Part shown: positions 43,701 to 53,278 of the stretch, in pieces | Position numbering within the stretch: the stretch's first letter is position 1 | Layout of the letters: each line of letters begins with the position of its first letter | The notes under the pieces: generated by a model | Database searches by the model: none | What the model saw: the letters and a program-made list of their open reading frames with translations, nothing else | What the model was told of the DNA's origin: nothing | Source: Cellulomonas sp. 73-145 | GTDB lineage: Bacteria > Actinomycetota > Actinomycetes > Actinomycetales > Cellulomonadaceae | Reading direction: 5' to 3' | Assembly: GCA_001898185.1 (NCBI GenBank) | Contig: MKTI01000009.1 | Location: 496,001-560,000, forward strand | Length of the DNA: 64,000 nucleotides | Made by a program: the position numbers and the translations under genes

Positions 43701-44950
43701 ACGCATCCGGCCGCGACGAGAGCCAGCGCCGCCCCGGTCGCGGGTCGGGCCAGAGCGGCGCCCGCGACGACGTCCACGGAGGCTGCGCCGACGAACGCGC
43801 ACTGCCAGATGATCGCCGTCGACTCCTCGTGGGGAGCGGGAGCCGTCGCGCACAGCCAGGCCTGCACGGCGGCGGCCACGGCCGCTGCACCGAGCAGCAC
43901 GAGACCGTCCCCGGGCGTGGTGCCGAGCGACGCCAGCGCGATCAGTGCCGCGACCGCCCACGCGAGAACAGAGCCCCCGGAGAGGAGCAGGGTCGCCGTC
44001 GCCGTTGCGTGGTCGTTCCCAGCCCGGGCGCGGACCTGCGGGACGTGCCGGACCCACCCCATCACGACGCTGCTCAGCAGCGCCCAGACCCAGCTCCGGG
44101 CCGACGGGTCCAGGGTCGCCAACGGGAGCGGAGCGGCGAACCACAGCACCGCGGCCCCGACGGTTCCGACCCGCAGGCGCGCCGCCCTGCCCCATCCCGC
44201 GAGCAGGACGGCGCAGACGAGCGAGGCCACGCTGGCATAGACGCCCGGCGCACCCGACCCGACGATCCCGGTGGTCCGCAGCGCCCAGGCGTCCAGGAGC
44301 AGCAGCACCGCCGCCACCGCCCCCACGGCTTCGGCGCCCTGCTTCAGACCCCGCCGCGCGAGGACCTGGGCCACGCCGAAGACCACGACGGTCCCGAGGG
44401 CCACGATCGCCGCACGCGCCTGAAGGTTCAGCACGCCCCACGAGAAGACGAGGAAGACGATCCCGGCCGCCGACAGGAGCCCCGCGCCGAGCGCCTGGAG
44501 CACCGATTGCACCCGCCATCGCGGGGTGCTGGCGGTGCGGCGCTCGTGCGGGGGAGGACCCCAAGTCGGAGCCCCGGGTCGCGGGGCTCCTGGTGCGGGG
44601 CGTGCGGCGCCGCTGCTCGGGGCCGCGACACGTCCTGCCGAGGAGGGCGGCGGACGGAGCGGCGAGCGCGGTGTCCCGGCCTCGACGGGCGTGGCGGCGG
44701 GCCTCGACGGCTGGCTGAAGCGCGCGTCTCGCTCGGCGTACAGGGCGCGGACTCCGACCTCACGGTTGGCGATGGCCTCCGCGGCGGCGACCGACAGCCG
44801 CAGGACCGCCTGTGCGGCAGGGCCGTCCAGCGGGACGCCGCACCACAGGCAACGCGGGCCGGACAGAGGCGCGCCGCAGGCCGGGCACAGCGAACGGTCG
44901 AGCAGGCTTGCGCGCAGGACGTCGAACCGGCCGGTCGTCGGAGCGGTCAT
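40769..44950 (-). CDS. Giant polytopic membrane protein with N-terminal zinc ribbon
   Basis: This protein of 1393 residues is of unknown function. A short N-terminal domain has CPACG and CLWCG knuckles (about residues 22-41), probably binding zinc. A cytoplasmic helix and a Pro/Ala-rich linker (to about 155) follow. The rest is almost entirely hydrophobic segments, roughly 35-40 by eye, many ending in short Arg-rich loops. The layout resembles large actinobacterial membrane proteins named after SCO7613; that match is from memory and uncertain. It lies on the strand opposite to the proteasome genes, between dop and pup. Base composition looks like the neighbours, so recent transfer is not suggested. 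Confidence 0.75.
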   Translation of the reverse strand: MTAPTTGRFDVLRASLLDRSLCPACGAPLSGPRCLWCGVPLDGPAAQAVLRLSVAAAEAIANREVGVRALYAERDARFSQPSRPAATPVEAGTPRSPLRPPPSSAGRVAAPSSGAARPAPGAPRPGAPTWGPPPHERRTASTPRWRVQSVLQALGAGLLSAAGIVFLVFSWGVLNLQARAAIVALGTVVVFGVAQVLARRGLKQGAEAVGAVAAVLLLLDAWALRTTGIVGSGAPGVYASVASLVCAVLLAGWGRAARLRVGTVGAAVLWFAAPLPLATLDPSARSWVWALLSSVVMGWVRHVPQVRARAGNDHATATATLLLSGGSVLAWAVAALIALASLGTTPGDGLVLLGAAAVAAAVQAWLCATAPAPHEESTAIIWQCAFVGAASVDVVAGAALARPATGAALALVAAGCVSGLVGAMSRDSRIDQAVGTGPGRAAGAGAILGRPAVTLLPAAALLISVGAGALVPGGPFAVLLLLLLTVAAAVVDRRSGDALGVGARAVAARIAVVCSPLVGLVAAHGGGWATALGLAACAAVAVWARTWGVLRSWAARSTAAAAPWTVAAIGVAAHSAGAGIRDAVAIAATGGAALLSFVVVAPDRPRDERQVALTAAACSAGIGWLLLAVVPGWWDRSILLVVVAACGLVALALVSGADRVGEWGAVLGAGAAPLVLALAALSTAVVLHPTQAATGVVLVAASGGAAAVMLSVVARERRGARAGRAAAAGGWTTLAAALLAAVLQSAQVAATVLLVAAVAALVTGVRDRRPELRWGALALATAASWTLLAAGGQGTPELFTAPTAVVVAVVGALRARRGRSDGVTLLAAGLTLSLLPTAVLGGAVPLTTQLHADRRVLTTAAAVVLVLLAAHRSARRPAGVTTVLAGLGLCLSVLGPARAAVDAAGTRGSGALPELLGTLAAVLLLTACRAAGTDAPRPVQGPVRAAEPWLVTTAAVLPSVLAAEPDPAGRLRLCVLVVVGAGLAVAGSAVPVRANDPWGRHLMGVGILITSAGALVAVRILTAAPGGVVPAALGLLLVTTLFLRPPSWSRPADLARTLSGALLLVPSLLSRSEAWRPAAWAGVAAVLLTAGWLVRAQQRRATTVRYVAALAAALATAGPWWYVVAPRLDSAGPTSGPPERWALPAAALVLAASLLGWPRRDGIPSRLTLVTPALGLAALPTLLVSDRTAAGTVRLVAVLTVGGALAVVAQLRRSGASRAAVAQDARWGVGAGTAVAGAAAFVAAAVGPWSWDVPMIALGLLLTALGLLRTTQEPAAGTWPTLGPGLLLAVVLPALVSAADGAPWRPVVVVVLAVAATVLGATLRWQAPFVVGAATLVLVTALQVGPWAGRVLVQTQGWVLLALCGTLLLALGLRYERRLAQAREAVRFVATMR

Positions 44951-45067
44951 GCCGGGATCCTCACAGGTCAGGCGGCCCGCCGCGGGACGTTGTGCACACA
45001 GGTCAGGGGTGTGTCAGCGCCGCACGGGGGCGCGCGGCCGTCACCCGGCGGTGTCGGCGCCAGGGCC

Positions 45068-45073
45068 TAGGGT
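45068..45073 (+). promoter_or_regulatory. pup: -10 box for the pup-prcBA operon
   Basis: TAGGGT lies 45 nt before the pup ATG and is the best -10 match in the gap. Unlike the leaderless cases, a true leader with a GGGAGG ribosome site (45108-45113) follows. Confidence 0.5.
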
Positions 45074-45118
45074 GGGCACGAGCAGGCCACAGCAGGAGTC
45101 CACCCCCGGGAGGTCACC

Positions 45119-45313
45119 ATGGCGGGAACCGAGCACGTCAACCGGCACCAGGACGACGTACCGGGCGACGAGCCCGAGGCCCCCACGCCCGCGGCACCGT
45201 CGGCCCAGGCGCGGGACGCGGAGGTCGATGCGCTGCTGGAGGAGATCGACGACGTCCTGGAGTCCAACGCCGAGCAGTTCGTCCGTGGGTTCGTGCAGAA
45301 GGGTGGTCAGTGA
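45119..45313 (+). CDS. pup: Prokaryotic ubiquitin-like protein Pup
   Basis: This is the 64-residue protein tag joined to lysines of proteins destined for the proteasome. It is disordered at the start ([17 protein letters not shown]) and helical later ([20 protein letters not shown]), the part bound by the ARC coiled coil. The end, [12 protein letters not shown], has the G-G-Q that Dop must deamidate to G-G-E before ligation by PafA. The strong ribosome site GGGAGG suggests high expression. The stop overlaps the prcB GTG as GTGA. Confidence 0.98.
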   Translation: MAGTEHVNRHQDDVPGDEPEAPTPAAPSAQARDAEVDALLEEIDDVLESNAEQFVRGFVQKGGQ

Positions 45314-46152
45314 GCACCGACGCCCATCCGGCCGGGCGGCTGCCGGCAGCCTTCACCACGCCGGGGACCTCGTCCTTCGTCGAGTTCCTCGGCGGGTACG
45401 CCCCGCAGCTGCTGCCCGCCTCCCGAGCGGTCGAGGCGGGCGCTCCCGCCGCCGCCTTGAACGCACCGCACGGCACCACCATCGTCGCCCTGGTCTTCGA
45501 CGGCGGGGTCGTGCTCGCGGGTGACCGGCGAGCGACCATGGGATCGATGATCGCCAGCCGGCACATCGAGAAGGTCTTCCCGGCAGACGACTACTCCGCC
45601 GTGGGCATCGCCGGCACGGCGGGCCTGGCCGTCGAGCTGGTGCGGCTGTTCCAGCTGGAGCTCGAGCACTACGAGAAGATCGAGGGCTCGCTGCTGTCGC
45701 TGGACGGCAAGGCGAACCGGCTCGCCACCATCATCAGGGGACAGCTCCCGCTGGCGCTCCAGGGGCTCGCCGTCGTGCCGCTCTTCGCCGGTTTCGACCT
45801 GGACCGACGCGTCGGCCGGATCTTCTCCTACGACGTGACAGGCGGTCGGTACGAGGAGCAGGAGCACCACGCGGTCGGGTCCGGGTCCGTGTTCGCACGT
45901 GGTTCGCTGAAGAAGCGGTGGCGCTCCGGCATGACGGCGGTCGAGGCGGTGCGCGTCGCCGTGGAGGCCCTCGTCGACGCGGCGGACGACGACTCGGCGA
46001 CGGGCGGCCCGGACAGCGACCGCGGGATCTACCCGGTCGTCGCGACGGTCACCGAGGCCGGCTACCTCCGGGTGCCCGACTCGGAGCTGGCGGCGGCGAC
46101 GGACGAGGTCCGCGCGGCTCGGCGCGAGGGACGAGGAGGACCGGCCCGATGA
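45310..46152 (+). CDS. prcB: 20S proteasome beta subunit
   Basis: This is the catalytic subunit, made with a propeptide. The 280 residues start at a GTG overlapping the pup stop. Self-cleavage at HG-TTIVAL would expose Thr56 as the nucleophile. The mature part begins [21 protein letters not shown], with Asp and Lys partners in GDRRATMG and the [21 protein letters not shown] segment. [18 protein letters not shown] near the end is diagnostic. The stop overlaps prcA by 4 nt. Confidence 0.97.
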   Translation: MSTDAHPAGRLPAAFTTPGTSSFVEFLGGYAPQLLPASRAVEAGAPAAALNAPHGTTIVALVFDGGVVLAGDRRATMGSMIASRHIEKVFPADDYSAVGIAGTAGLAVELVRLFQLELEHYEKIEGSLLSLDGKANRLATIIRGQLPLALQGLAVVPLFAGFDLDRRVGRIFSYDVTGGRYEEQEHHAVGSGSVFARGSLKKRWRSGMTAVEAVRVAVEALVDAADDDSATGGPDSDRGIYPVVATVTEAGYLRVPDSELAAATDEVRAARREGRGGPAR

Positions 46153-46961
46153 GCATGCCCTTCTACGTCTCGCCCGAGCAGCTGATGAAGGACCGCGCGG
46201 ACTATGCCCGCAAGGGCATTGCGCGGGGGCGCTCCGTCGTGGTGCTGCAGTACGACGACGGCGTCGCCTTCGCGACGGAGAACCCGTCGCGCGCGCTGCA
46301 CAAGGTCTCGGAGATCTACGACCGGATCGCGTTCGCCGCCGTCGGCAAGTACAACGAGTTCGAGAACCTGCGGGTGGCCGGCGTGCGGTACGCGGACCTT
46401 CGCGGGTACTCCTACGACCGGGTCGACGTCACGGCGCGGGGCCTCGCGAACGCCTACGCGCAGACGCTGGGAACGGTCTTCACCACCGAGTCGAAGCCGC
46501 TCGAGGTCGAGCTCGTCGTCGTCGAGGTCGGTCGTGAGCCGGCGGGGGACCAGATCTACCGCCTCAGCTACGACGGATCGGTCGCCGACGAGCACGGCTG
46601 GGTGGCGATGGGCGGGCAGTCGGACAGGCTGGCGGCGATCATCGGTGAGCACTGGCGGCCTGGCATGAGCCTCGCCGAGGTCCTCGAGCTCGGCGTCCGT
46701 GCCCTCGGCGCGCCGGCAGAGGACGGTGCAGCGCCCCGTGCCCTCGGTGCGTCGAGCCTCGAGGTCGCGGTGCTCGACCGCACGCGACCGCGGCGCGCCT
46801 TCCGTCGCCTGACGGGGGCGCTGCTGGAGGACGTCCTGGGCACCGGACCGACCGAGGCGCCCCGGCCGGGGTCGGGCTCGGCCGAGGCCAGCGGGGACGA
46901 GCACCCGCCTGGTCCGGAGGAAGGACCGAGCGCCGAGCAGCCGGAGGACCCCGCTCGCTGA
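46149..46961 (+). CDS. prcA: 20S proteasome alpha subunit
   Basis: This structural ring subunit gates entry to the core. The 270 residues begin [31 protein letters not shown], the N-terminal gate and first helix typical of PrcA. The catalytic Thr is absent, as expected. The C-terminal 50 residues are a Pro/Glu/Ser-rich acidic extension ([16 protein letters not shown]) of no known role. The ATG overlaps the prcB stop as ATGA; a second in-frame ATG is two codons later. Confidence 0.97.
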   Translation: MSMPFYVSPEQLMKDRADYARKGIARGRSVVVLQYDDGVAFATENPSRALHKVSEIYDRIAFAAVGKYNEFENLRVAGVRYADLRGYSYDRVDVTARGLANAYAQTLGTVFTTESKPLEVELVVVEVGREPAGDQIYRLSYDGSVADEHGWVAMGGQSDRLAAIIGEHWRPGMSLAEVLELGVRALGAPAEDGAAPRALGASSLEVAVLDRTRPRRAFRRLTGALLEDVLGTGPTEAPRPGSGSAEASGDEHPPGPEEGPSAEQPEDPAR

Positions 46962-47002
46962 GCGGCACGAGCAGTCCGGACCCGACGAAGGGAGGAGCCG
47001 CC

Positions 47003-48364
47003 GTGGACCGACGGATCTTCGGCCTGGAGACCGAGTACGGCGTCACGTGCGCCGCGGTGGACGGGCGCGGCCTCTCGGCGGACGAGGTGGCGCGCTACCT
47101 GTTCCGCAAGGTTGTGGCGTGGGGACGCTCCTCCAACGTGTTCCTGCGCAACGGGTCGCGGCTGTACCTCGACGTCGGCTCCCACCCGGAGTACGCGACG
47201 GCGGAGTGCGACGACTGGCGGCAGCTGGTCACCCACGACCGGGCGGGGGAGCGGATCCTCGAAGGACTGGTGCAGGACGCCCAGCAGCGGCTGGAGCACG
47301 AGGGTCTGCCCGGCAGCATCCACCTGTTCAAGAACAACACCGACTCTGCGGGCAACTCGTACGGCTGCCACGAGAACTACCTGGTGCGCCGGCAGGGCGA
47401 CTTCGCCCGGCTCTCCGACGTGCTGGTGCCGTTCCTGATCACGCGTCAGATCCTCACCGGCGCCGGCAAGGTGCTGGCGACCCCACGGGGAGCGGTGTAC
47501 TGCCTCTCGCAGCGCGCCGACCACATCTGGGAGGCGGTCTCCAGCGCGACGACCCGGTCCCGGCCCATCATCAACACGCGCGACGAGCCGCATGCGGACG
47601 CGGAGCACTTCCGCCGCCTGCACGTGATCGTCGGGGACTCGTCGATGGCCGAGACGACGACGATGCTCAAGGTCGGTGCCACCGACATGCTGCTGCGTCT
47701 GGTCGAGGCCGGTGTCCCCATCCGGGACATGGCGCTGGAGAACCCCATCCGGGCCATCCGCGAGATCAGCCACGACATGACGGGGCAGCACCCCATCACG
47801 CTGGCGTCCGGTCGCACCGTGACGGCGATCGACCTGCAGGAGGAGTACCTCGCGCGGGTCGCCGACTTCGTCGGTTCGGAGGTGGGTCCCTCACCGGAGA
47901 CCAAGCAGGTCCTCGACCTCTGGGAGCGGGGGCTGCGCGCGCTGCGCACCGGTGACCTCTCGCTGGTGGACCGCGAGCTGGACTGGGCGATCAAGTACCG
48001 CATGATCGAGCGGTACCGCGCCAAGCACGGCCTGGAGCTGTCCGACGTGCGGGTGCAGCGCCTCGACCTCGCCTACCACGACATCTCTCGCACCGAGGGC
48101 CTGTACAACCTGCTCGCCGCCCGTGGCCTCGTCGAGCGGGTGACCACCGACGTGGAGGTGTTCGAGGCGACCGAGCAGCCGCCGCAGACGACGCGGGCCA
48201 AGCTGCGCGGCGACTTCGTGCGGGCGGCCCAGGACGCTCGGCGTGACTACACGGTGGACTGGGTGCATCTGAAGCTGAACGACCAGGCGCAGCGGACGGT
48301 CCTGTGCAAGGACCCGTTCCGGAGCGTCGACGAGCGGGTGGACCGGCTCATCGAGTCGATGTGA
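47003..48364 (+). CDS. pafA: Pup-protein ligase PafA
   Basis: PafA attaches deamidated Pup to substrate lysines using ATP. The 453 residues match the family length. [14 protein letters not shown] carries the metal-site Glu. The catalytic Asp57 is in [15 protein letters not shown], and [20 protein letters not shown] is the ATP-site segment. The Dop loop is missing, which separates it from dop upstream. A GGGAGGAG ribosome site precedes the GTG. The usual pafB-pafC genes do not follow. Confidence 0.97.
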   Translation: MDRRIFGLETEYGVTCAAVDGRGLSADEVARYLFRKVVAWGRSSNVFLRNGSRLYLDVGSHPEYATAECDDWRQLVTHDRAGERILEGLVQDAQQRLEHEGLPGSIHLFKNNTDSAGNSYGCHENYLVRRQGDFARLSDVLVPFLITRQILTGAGKVLATPRGAVYCLSQRADHIWEAVSSATTRSRPIINTRDEPHADAEHFRRLHVIVGDSSMAETTTMLKVGATDMLLRLVEAGVPIRDMALENPIRAIREISHDMTGQHPITLASGRTVTAIDLQEEYLARVADFVGSEVGPSPETKQVLDLWERGLRALRTGDLSLVDRELDWAIKYRMIERYRAKHGLELSDVRVQRLDLAYHDISRTEGLYNLLAARGLVERVTTDVEVFEATEQPPQTTRAKLRGDFVRAAQDARRDYTVDWVHLKLNDQAQRTVLCKDPFRSVDERVDRLIESM

Positions 48365-48433
48365 GGACCCGTACAGTGGACGGCCGGGCCGCGAGGTGGC
48401 CGTTGTCCGCACGGTGGACGAAGGAGGGACGAG

Positions 48434-49297
48434 GTGCGCCTGCGCGCTGCGCTGCTCGCGCTCCTCGCGCTGCTGCTCACGGCCTGCGCCGGACCGGCGT
48501 CGTCGGCCCCTGAGGTCTCCGTCTCCGGTGAGCCGGGCAGCAAGCCGATCCTCACCTACGTCGCCCCGCTCGATCCGGGGCGGACCTACCGGTCCACCAT
48601 CTGGCCCGGCACGGGGCCTGAGCTGCGTGACGGTGAGCCGGTGCTGCTGAACTACTGGGTGGAGAACGCGCGGACGGCCACCGTCGTCGCGGAGAGCTAC
48701 TCGGCGAGCCCCGTGACGCGCGAGCTGACCCCTGCCGCGCTCGGCGCAGACCTGTACCGGACGCTGTCCGGCGCTCACACCGGCGCCCGGCTGCTCCAGG
48801 TGAGCCCGCCGGGGACCGGGGCCGGGAACGACGTGCCCACCGTCACCGTGGTCGACGTCCTGCCGCTGCGCGCCACCGGCCAGCACGTCGACCCGCCGCA
48901 GGGCCTTCCCACCGTGAAGCTCGCCGCGGACGGTGCGCCGACGGTGACGCCGACCGGGACGGACCCGCCCACCTCGCTGGTCGCCCAGCCGCTGATCCGT
49001 GGCTCCGGTCGCCAGGTGACGCGGAGCGACACGGTGACGGTCCAGTACGTCGGCTTCTCCTGGAAGACGGGCGAGGCGTTCGACTCCACCTGGAGCCGGG
49101 GCTCGCCGTCGTCGTTCTCTCTCGTGGACGTCCCCGCGTGGGCCGACGGCCTGGCCGACCAGCCGGTCGGCTCGCAGCTGCTGCTCGTGGTCCCGCCGAC
49201 GTACGCGCTGGGTGCGACGCAGAGCCAGGAGCTGTCCGGACAGACCGTCGTGTTCGTCGTCGACATCCTGGCGGTCGCCGCCGGAGGGACCTCATGA
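48434..49297 (+). CDS. FKBP-type peptidyl-prolyl isomerase lipoprotein
   Basis: This exported protein of 287 residues starts at a GTG with GGAGGG upstream. The signal peptide [18 protein letters not shown] ends in a lipobox with the acylated cysteine at residue 18. Two FKBP-like halves follow. The second (about residues 185-285) is a clear domain with [20 protein letters not shown], a G-based proline-binding turn and [12 protein letters not shown]. The first half is degenerate. Its role is presumably folding of exported proteins. Its stop overlaps the hisF ATG by 4 nt, an unusual partner. Confidence 0.88.
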   Translation: MRLRAALLALLALLLTACAGPASSAPEVSVSGEPGSKPILTYVAPLDPGRTYRSTIWPGTGPELRDGEPVLLNYWVENARTATVVAESYSASPVTRELTPAALGADLYRTLSGAHTGARLLQVSPPGTGAGNDVPTVTVVDVLPLRATGQHVDPPQGLPTVKLAADGAPTVTPTGTDPPTSLVAQPLIRGSGRQVTRSDTVTVQYVGFSWKTGEAFDSTWSRGSPSSFSLVDVPAWADGLADQPVGSQLLLVVPPTYALGATQSQELSGQTVVFVVDILAVAAGGTS

Positions 49298-50064
49298 GCC
49301 TCGCCCTGCGTGTCATCCCGTGCCTCGACGTGGACGCCGGGCGCGTCGTCAAGGGCGTGAACTTCGAGAACCTTCGCGATGCCGGCGACCCGGTGGAGCT
49401 CGCGCGTCGTTACGACGCGGAGGGTGCCGACGAGGTCACGTTCCTCGACGTGTCGGCGTCGTCCGCCGGACGGGAGACGACGTACGACGTCGTGCGGCGC
49501 ACCGCCGAGCAGGTGTTCGTGCCGCTGACCGTGGGCGGCGGCGTCCGCTCGGCGGAGGACGTGGACCGGCTGCTCCGGGCCGGTGCCGACAAGGTGGGCG
49601 TCAACACCGCGGCGATCGCCCGGCCCGAGCTCATCGCGGAGATCGCGCAGCGCTTCGGCTCGCAGGTCCTCGTCCTGTCCGTCGACGCCCGCCGCTGCAC
49701 CGGCGAGACCCGGACGCCGTCGGGCTACGAGGTGACCACCCACGGCGGTCGGCGCGGAACGGGGATCGACGCCGTGGAGTGGGCCGCCCGTGCCGCCGAG
49801 CTCGGCGCCGGAGAGATCCTGCTCAACTCGATGGACGCGGACGGCACGGAAGCCGGGTTCGACCTCCAGATGCTGACCGATGTGCGGGCAGCGGTCAGCG
49901 TGCCGCTGATCGCGAGCGGCGGGGCCGGTACGCCGGCGCACTTCGTCGAGGCGGCGCAGGCGGGCGCTGACGCGGTGCTCGCGGCGAGCGTGTTCCACTT
50001 CGGGCAGCTGACGGTCCGCCAGGTCAAGGACGCGCTGCGCGCCGCGGGGGTCACGGTCCGCTGA
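49294..50064 (+). CDS. hisF: Imidazole glycerol phosphate synthase subunit HisF
   Basis: The cyclase half of IGP synthase uses ammonia made by HisH to form imidazole glycerol phosphate and AICAR in histidine synthesis. The 256-residue TIM barrel has catalytic Asp12 in [12 protein letters not shown] and the second Asp in LSVDARR. The phosphate sites VGGGVRS and IASGGAGTP are intact. The ATG overlaps the FKBP stop. hisI follows after about 75 bp with its own -10-like box. Confidence 0.97.
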   Translation: MSLALRVIPCLDVDAGRVVKGVNFENLRDAGDPVELARRYDAEGADEVTFLDVSASSAGRETTYDVVRRTAEQVFVPLTVGGGVRSAEDVDRLLRAGADKVGVNTAAIARPELIAEIAQRFGSQVLVLSVDARRCTGETRTPSGYEVTTHGGRRGTGIDAVEWAARAAELGAGEILLNSMDADGTEAGFDLQMLTDVRAAVSVPLIASGGAGTPAHFVEAAQAGADAVLAASVFHFGQLTVRQVKDALRAAGVTVR

Positions 50065-50127
50065 CGTGGGCACCCGCACCCGGGTGCTCCAGATGGACCG
50101 GGACCCGGCTGCCCGGCGTCGCCGTGG

Positions 50128-50133
50128 CAGGAT
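50128..50133 (+). promoter_or_regulatory. hisI: Possible leaderless -10 box for hisI
   Basis: CAGGAT ends 6 nt before the GTG start, so hisI-trpE may be transcribed separately from hisF. Confidence 0.35.
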
Positions 50134-50139
50134 CCTGGG

Positions 50140-50535
50140 GTGCCCGCTGAGCCCTTCGCCGCCCCGGCCGTCCCTGGTTCCACCGGTCTCGACCCGGCCG
50201 TCTCGGCGCGCCTCGCGCACGACGCGGCAGGTCTGGTCGCCGCCGTCATCCAGCAGCACGACACGCACGAGGTGCTGATGCTGGGGTGGATGGACGACGA
50301 GGCTCTGCACCGGACGCTCACCACGGGACGCGTCACGTTCTGGAGTCGTTCCAGGCGTGAGTACTGGCGCAAGGGCGACACGTCCGGCCACGTCCAGCTG
50401 GTCCGTTCGGTCGACCTCGACTGCGACGGTGACGCCGTGCTGGTGCAGGTCGAGCAGGTCGGCGCCGCGTGCCACACCGGGGCTCGTTCGTGCTTCGACG
50501 CCGGAGGTCCGCTCCCCGCCGTGGTGGGCGAATGA
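50140..50535 (+). CDS. hisI: Phosphoribosyl-AMP cyclohydrolase HisI
   Basis: This zinc enzyme hydrolyses phosphoribosyl-AMP in histidine synthesis. The 131-residue stand-alone cyclohydrolase lacks the HisE domain. [35 protein letters not shown], the metal-binding [13 protein letters not shown] and the zinc cysteines in [10 protein letters not shown] are all present. The stop overlaps the trpE ATG by 4 nt, linking histidine and tryptophan genes in one transcript. Confidence 0.96.
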   Translation: MPAEPFAAPAVPGSTGLDPAVSARLAHDAAGLVAAVIQQHDTHEVLMLGWMDDEALHRTLTTGRVTFWSRSRREYWRKGDTSGHVQLVRSVDLDCDGDAVLVQVEQVGAACHTGARSCFDAGGPLPAVVGE

Positions 50536-52118
50536 GCGCGCCCGAGCCGGCCGTCCCGGGGGCGACAGAGCCGGTCGACGCCGTCGAGGTCCCGTGGGGG
50601 TCCACCTGGCCGACGCTGGACGGGTTCCGGGAGCTGGCGCGGGACAACCGCGTGATCCCGGTGGTCCGGAGGCTGCTGGCCGACGCGACGACGCCCGTGG
50701 GCCTCTACCGCGCGCTGGCGGCCGGGCGTCCGGGGACGTTCGTGCTGGAGTCGGCCGAGGCGGACGGCACCTGGGGGCGGTGGTCGTTCGTCGGCGTGCG
50801 GTCGCGCGCCACCCTCGGGGTGGTGGACGGCCGTGCCGTCTGGTCGGGTGACGTACCGGTCGGCGTGCCGCGGGACGGGGACGTCCTGGAGGTGCTGGGC
50901 GCGACGCTCGAGGTGCTGCGGACGCCGCCCGTACCGGGACTTCCGCCGCTGACGGGCGGCCTCGTGGGTGCGCTGGGGTGGGACGTCGTGCGCCACTGGG
51001 AGCCCACCCTGCCGGCGGAGGCGCCCGACGAGCTCGGGGTCCCGGAGGTGACGCTGCTGCTCGCCACCGACCTGGCAGCGGTCGACCACCAGGACGGTTC
51101 GGTCTGGCTGGTGGCCAACGCGATCAACTTCGACGCGACGGACGACCGCGTCGACGAGGCCTACACCGACGCGGTCGCCCGGCTCGAGGCGATGCAGGCC
51201 GGCCTGGTGGGAGCCGCGGAGCCTGCCGTCGCGGTGCTCGACCCGTCGCTGCCCGAGCCGGAGCTCCGCTTCCGCACCAGCCGCCCGGACTTCGAGGCGG
51301 CGGTCCGCACGGGGAAGGCCGCGATCAGGGACGGTGAGGTGTTCCAGGTCGTGCTCTCGCAGCGCCTCGACCTCGACTGCCCGGCCGACCCGCTCGACGT
51401 CTATCGCGTGCTGCGGACCGTGAACCCGAGTCCCTACATGTACTACCTGCAGCTCCAGGATCCTCGCGGCGAGGACTTCGCCGTCGTGGGCTCCAGCCCG
51501 GAGACGCTGGTGAAGGTGACCGACGGCCAGGTGGTCACCTTCCCGATCGCCGGGTCGCGTCCGCGAGGGCGGACCCCGGACGAGGACAGGGCCCTGGCGG
51601 ACGAGGTCCTCGCGGACCCGAAGGAGCGGGCCGAGCACATCATGCTGGTCGACCTGGCGCGCAACGATCTCGCGAAGGTGTGCGAGCCGACGTCCGTCGA
51701 GGTGGTGGAGTTCATGTCGGTCCGTCGGTACTCGCACATCATGCACATCTGCTCGACGGTGGTCGGCAGCCTCCGGGCCGGGGCGACGGCGTTGCAGACT
51801 TTCGTCGCGACCTTCCCCGCCGGCACCCTCTCCGGCGCGCCGAAGCCCCGTGCGATCGCGCTGATCGACGCCGTAGAACCCGCCCGGCGGGGGATCTACG
51901 GCGGCACGGTGGGCTACTTCGACTTCGCCGGCGACATGGACATGGCGATCGCGATCCGTACCGCTCTCCTGCGGGGCGGCACCGCGAGCGTCCAGGCCGG
52001 TGCGGGCATCGTGGCGGACTCGGTCCCGGAGGTCGAGTACGCCGAGACGCGGGCCAAGGCTGCCGCCGCCGTCCGAGCGGTGCAGATCGCGGCACGGCTA
52101 CGTCCGGCGCAACGGTGA
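50532..52118 (+). CDS. trpE: Anthranilate synthase component I
   Basis: TrpE converts chorismate to anthranilate with ammonia from component II. The 528 residues have the feedback-site motif [16 protein letters not shown] near the start, then the chorismate-binding domain: [31 protein letters not shown], the [16 protein letters not shown] helix and [14 protein letters not shown]. No trpD/trpG genes are in the window. It is coupled to hisI upstream and to a membrane protein gene downstream by 4-nt overlaps. Confidence 0.97.
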   Translation: MSAPEPAVPGATEPVDAVEVPWGSTWPTLDGFRELARDNRVIPVVRRLLADATTPVGLYRALAAGRPGTFVLESAEADGTWGRWSFVGVRSRATLGVVDGRAVWSGDVPVGVPRDGDVLEVLGATLEVLRTPPVPGLPPLTGGLVGALGWDVVRHWEPTLPAEAPDELGVPEVTLLLATDLAAVDHQDGSVWLVANAINFDATDDRVDEAYTDAVARLEAMQAGLVGAAEPAVAVLDPSLPEPELRFRTSRPDFEAAVRTGKAAIRDGEVFQVVLSQRLDLDCPADPLDVYRVLRTVNPSPYMYYLQLQDPRGEDFAVVGSSPETLVKVTDGQVVTFPIAGSRPRGRTPDEDRALADEVLADPKERAEHIMLVDLARNDLAKVCEPTSVEVVEFMSVRRYSHIMHICSTVVGSLRAGATALQTFVATFPAGTLSGAPKPRAIALIDAVEPARRGIYGGTVGYFDFAGDMDMAIAIRTALLRGGTASVQAGAGIVADSVPEVEYAETRAKAAAAVRAVQIAARLRPAQR

Positions 52119-52840
52119 CCGCCCGCGCGGGACGCGGGCGGTGGGTGGTCGTCCTGCTGCTCCTGGCCGTCCTCGTCTGGGCCGCCGCCGTCCCCACGTG
52201 GGTGAGCGCCGCCGGAACGTCCGTGCTGACCGGGACCGTGGAGGTGCGCGTCCCCGGTACGAGGGCCGCACCGGGGATGGTGGGCGCTGCGCTAGCCCTG
52301 GCGGCCGCCGGTGCGGCGCTCGCGCTGGCCGGTCGGCTCGGTCGGTGGGTCGTGATGACGGTCGTGCTGCTGTGCGGTGCCGTGGTCGCCTGGTCGGCCG
52401 TCGCGCTGCTGGCGAACCCCGGGCCCGTCGCTCGCCAGGCGGTCGCGGCTGCGACCGGCGTGGACCACCTCGTCGGGACGCCGCGGAGCACGGCCGCCCC
52501 GTGGGTCGCGACGCTCGTCGCGGCCGTCGTGGTCGTGTGCGGCGCCGCCCTGGGCCGCGCTTCGGCCCGATGGTCCGTGACGAGCGGCCGCCACGAGCCG
52601 GCACCCGCCCGTGCAGCGACGGAACGCGACATCGCAACGATGCGCCCCGAGGCTGGGGCTGTCGTCGGACAGAGCCAGGACCCGACGTCTGCGCGCACCG
52701 CCGCCGGATCGCCGGAGCGCGCGCTGCCACCGTCGCAGCCGGCGACCGGCGAACGGTCCGACGCGCCCGGCGAGCGGTCCGACGAGCCCGACGAGCGAGC
52801 CGACTGGGATGCTCTGACCCGCGGGGAGGACCCGACGTGA
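52115..52840 (+). CDS. Trp-region membrane protein (Trp_oprn_chp family)
   Basis: This 241-residue protein has four hydrophobic segments in the first 150 residues (VVVLLLLAVLVWAAAVPTW; MVGAALALAAAGAALALAG; VVMTVVLLCGAVVAWSAVALL; PWVATLVAAVVVVCGAAL) and a long charged cytoplasmic tail rich in Glu, Arg and Ser. It matches by position and topology the conserved actinobacterial trp-region membrane protein family of unknown function. The GTG overlaps the trpE stop by 4 nt. Confidence 0.82.
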   Translation: MTARAGRGRWVVVLLLLAVLVWAAAVPTWVSAAGTSVLTGTVEVRVPGTRAAPGMVGAALALAAAGAALALAGRLGRWVVMTVVLLCGAVVAWSAVALLANPGPVARQAVAAATGVDHLVGTPRSTAAPWVATLVAAVVVVCGAALGRASARWSVTSGRHEPAPARAATERDIATMRPEAGAVVGQSQDPTSARTAAGSPERALPPSQPATGERSDAPGERSDEPDERADWDALTRGEDPT

Positions 52841-52879
52841 TCGCCGCCGGCTCCGCCGGTGGGCCTCTCAGCTCTCCGC

Positions 52880-52885
52880 TACTGT
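52880..52885 (+). promoter_or_regulatory. -10 box for the HGxxPAAW-type gene
   Basis: TACTGT lies in the AT-richest part of the 77-bp gap, 32 nt before the ATG. A GAAGG ribosome site follows. Confidence 0.4.
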
Positions 52886-52917
52886 TTCCGACAGCCGAGC
52901 ACGAAGGGTACGAACCG

Positions 52918-53220
52918 ATGGCAGACCAGCCTCTCGACGACCAGCCGAGCAACCGCATGCTCGGCGCCGGCCGCACCGAGGCGGTCCACCTGCCACCGGC
53001 GGCCGCGCCCCGCAACCACGGCCGCACGGTCGCGGCGTGGGTGACGACGCTGATCGTGGTGGTGGGTGCCGTGGTGGCAGGCCTTGGAGTCGCTCTCGCG
53101 GAGCCGTGGCTGGCGTGGGTCGGCGGCGGGGTGGTCCTCGCTGGGCTGATCGTCGGCAAGGTGCTCCAGATGATGGGTCTGGGCCAGCCGGGCAGTGCCC
53201 GGGCCCGCGGCGGCCACTGA
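52918..53220 (+). CDS. HGxxPAAW-family small membrane protein (variant motif)
   Basis: This 100-residue actinobacterial membrane protein of unknown function is usually found between trpE and trpC, as here. The name motif reads HGRTVAAW, with Val in the proline position. Two membrane segments follow (TTLIVVVGAVVAGLGVAL and WLAWVGGGVVLAGLIVG). The N-terminus is polar. It has its own -10-like box and ribosome site. Confidence 0.82.
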   Translation: MADQPLDDQPSNRMLGAGRTEAVHLPPAAAPRNHGRTVAAWVTTLIVVVGAVVAGLGVALAEPWLAWVGGGVVLAGLIVGKVLQMMGLGQPGSARARGGH

Positions 53221-53278
53221 GCCACCGCATCGGCGCAGCGGCCGGCGATCGTCCGGCCGAGGACGACCAGGAGGACGA

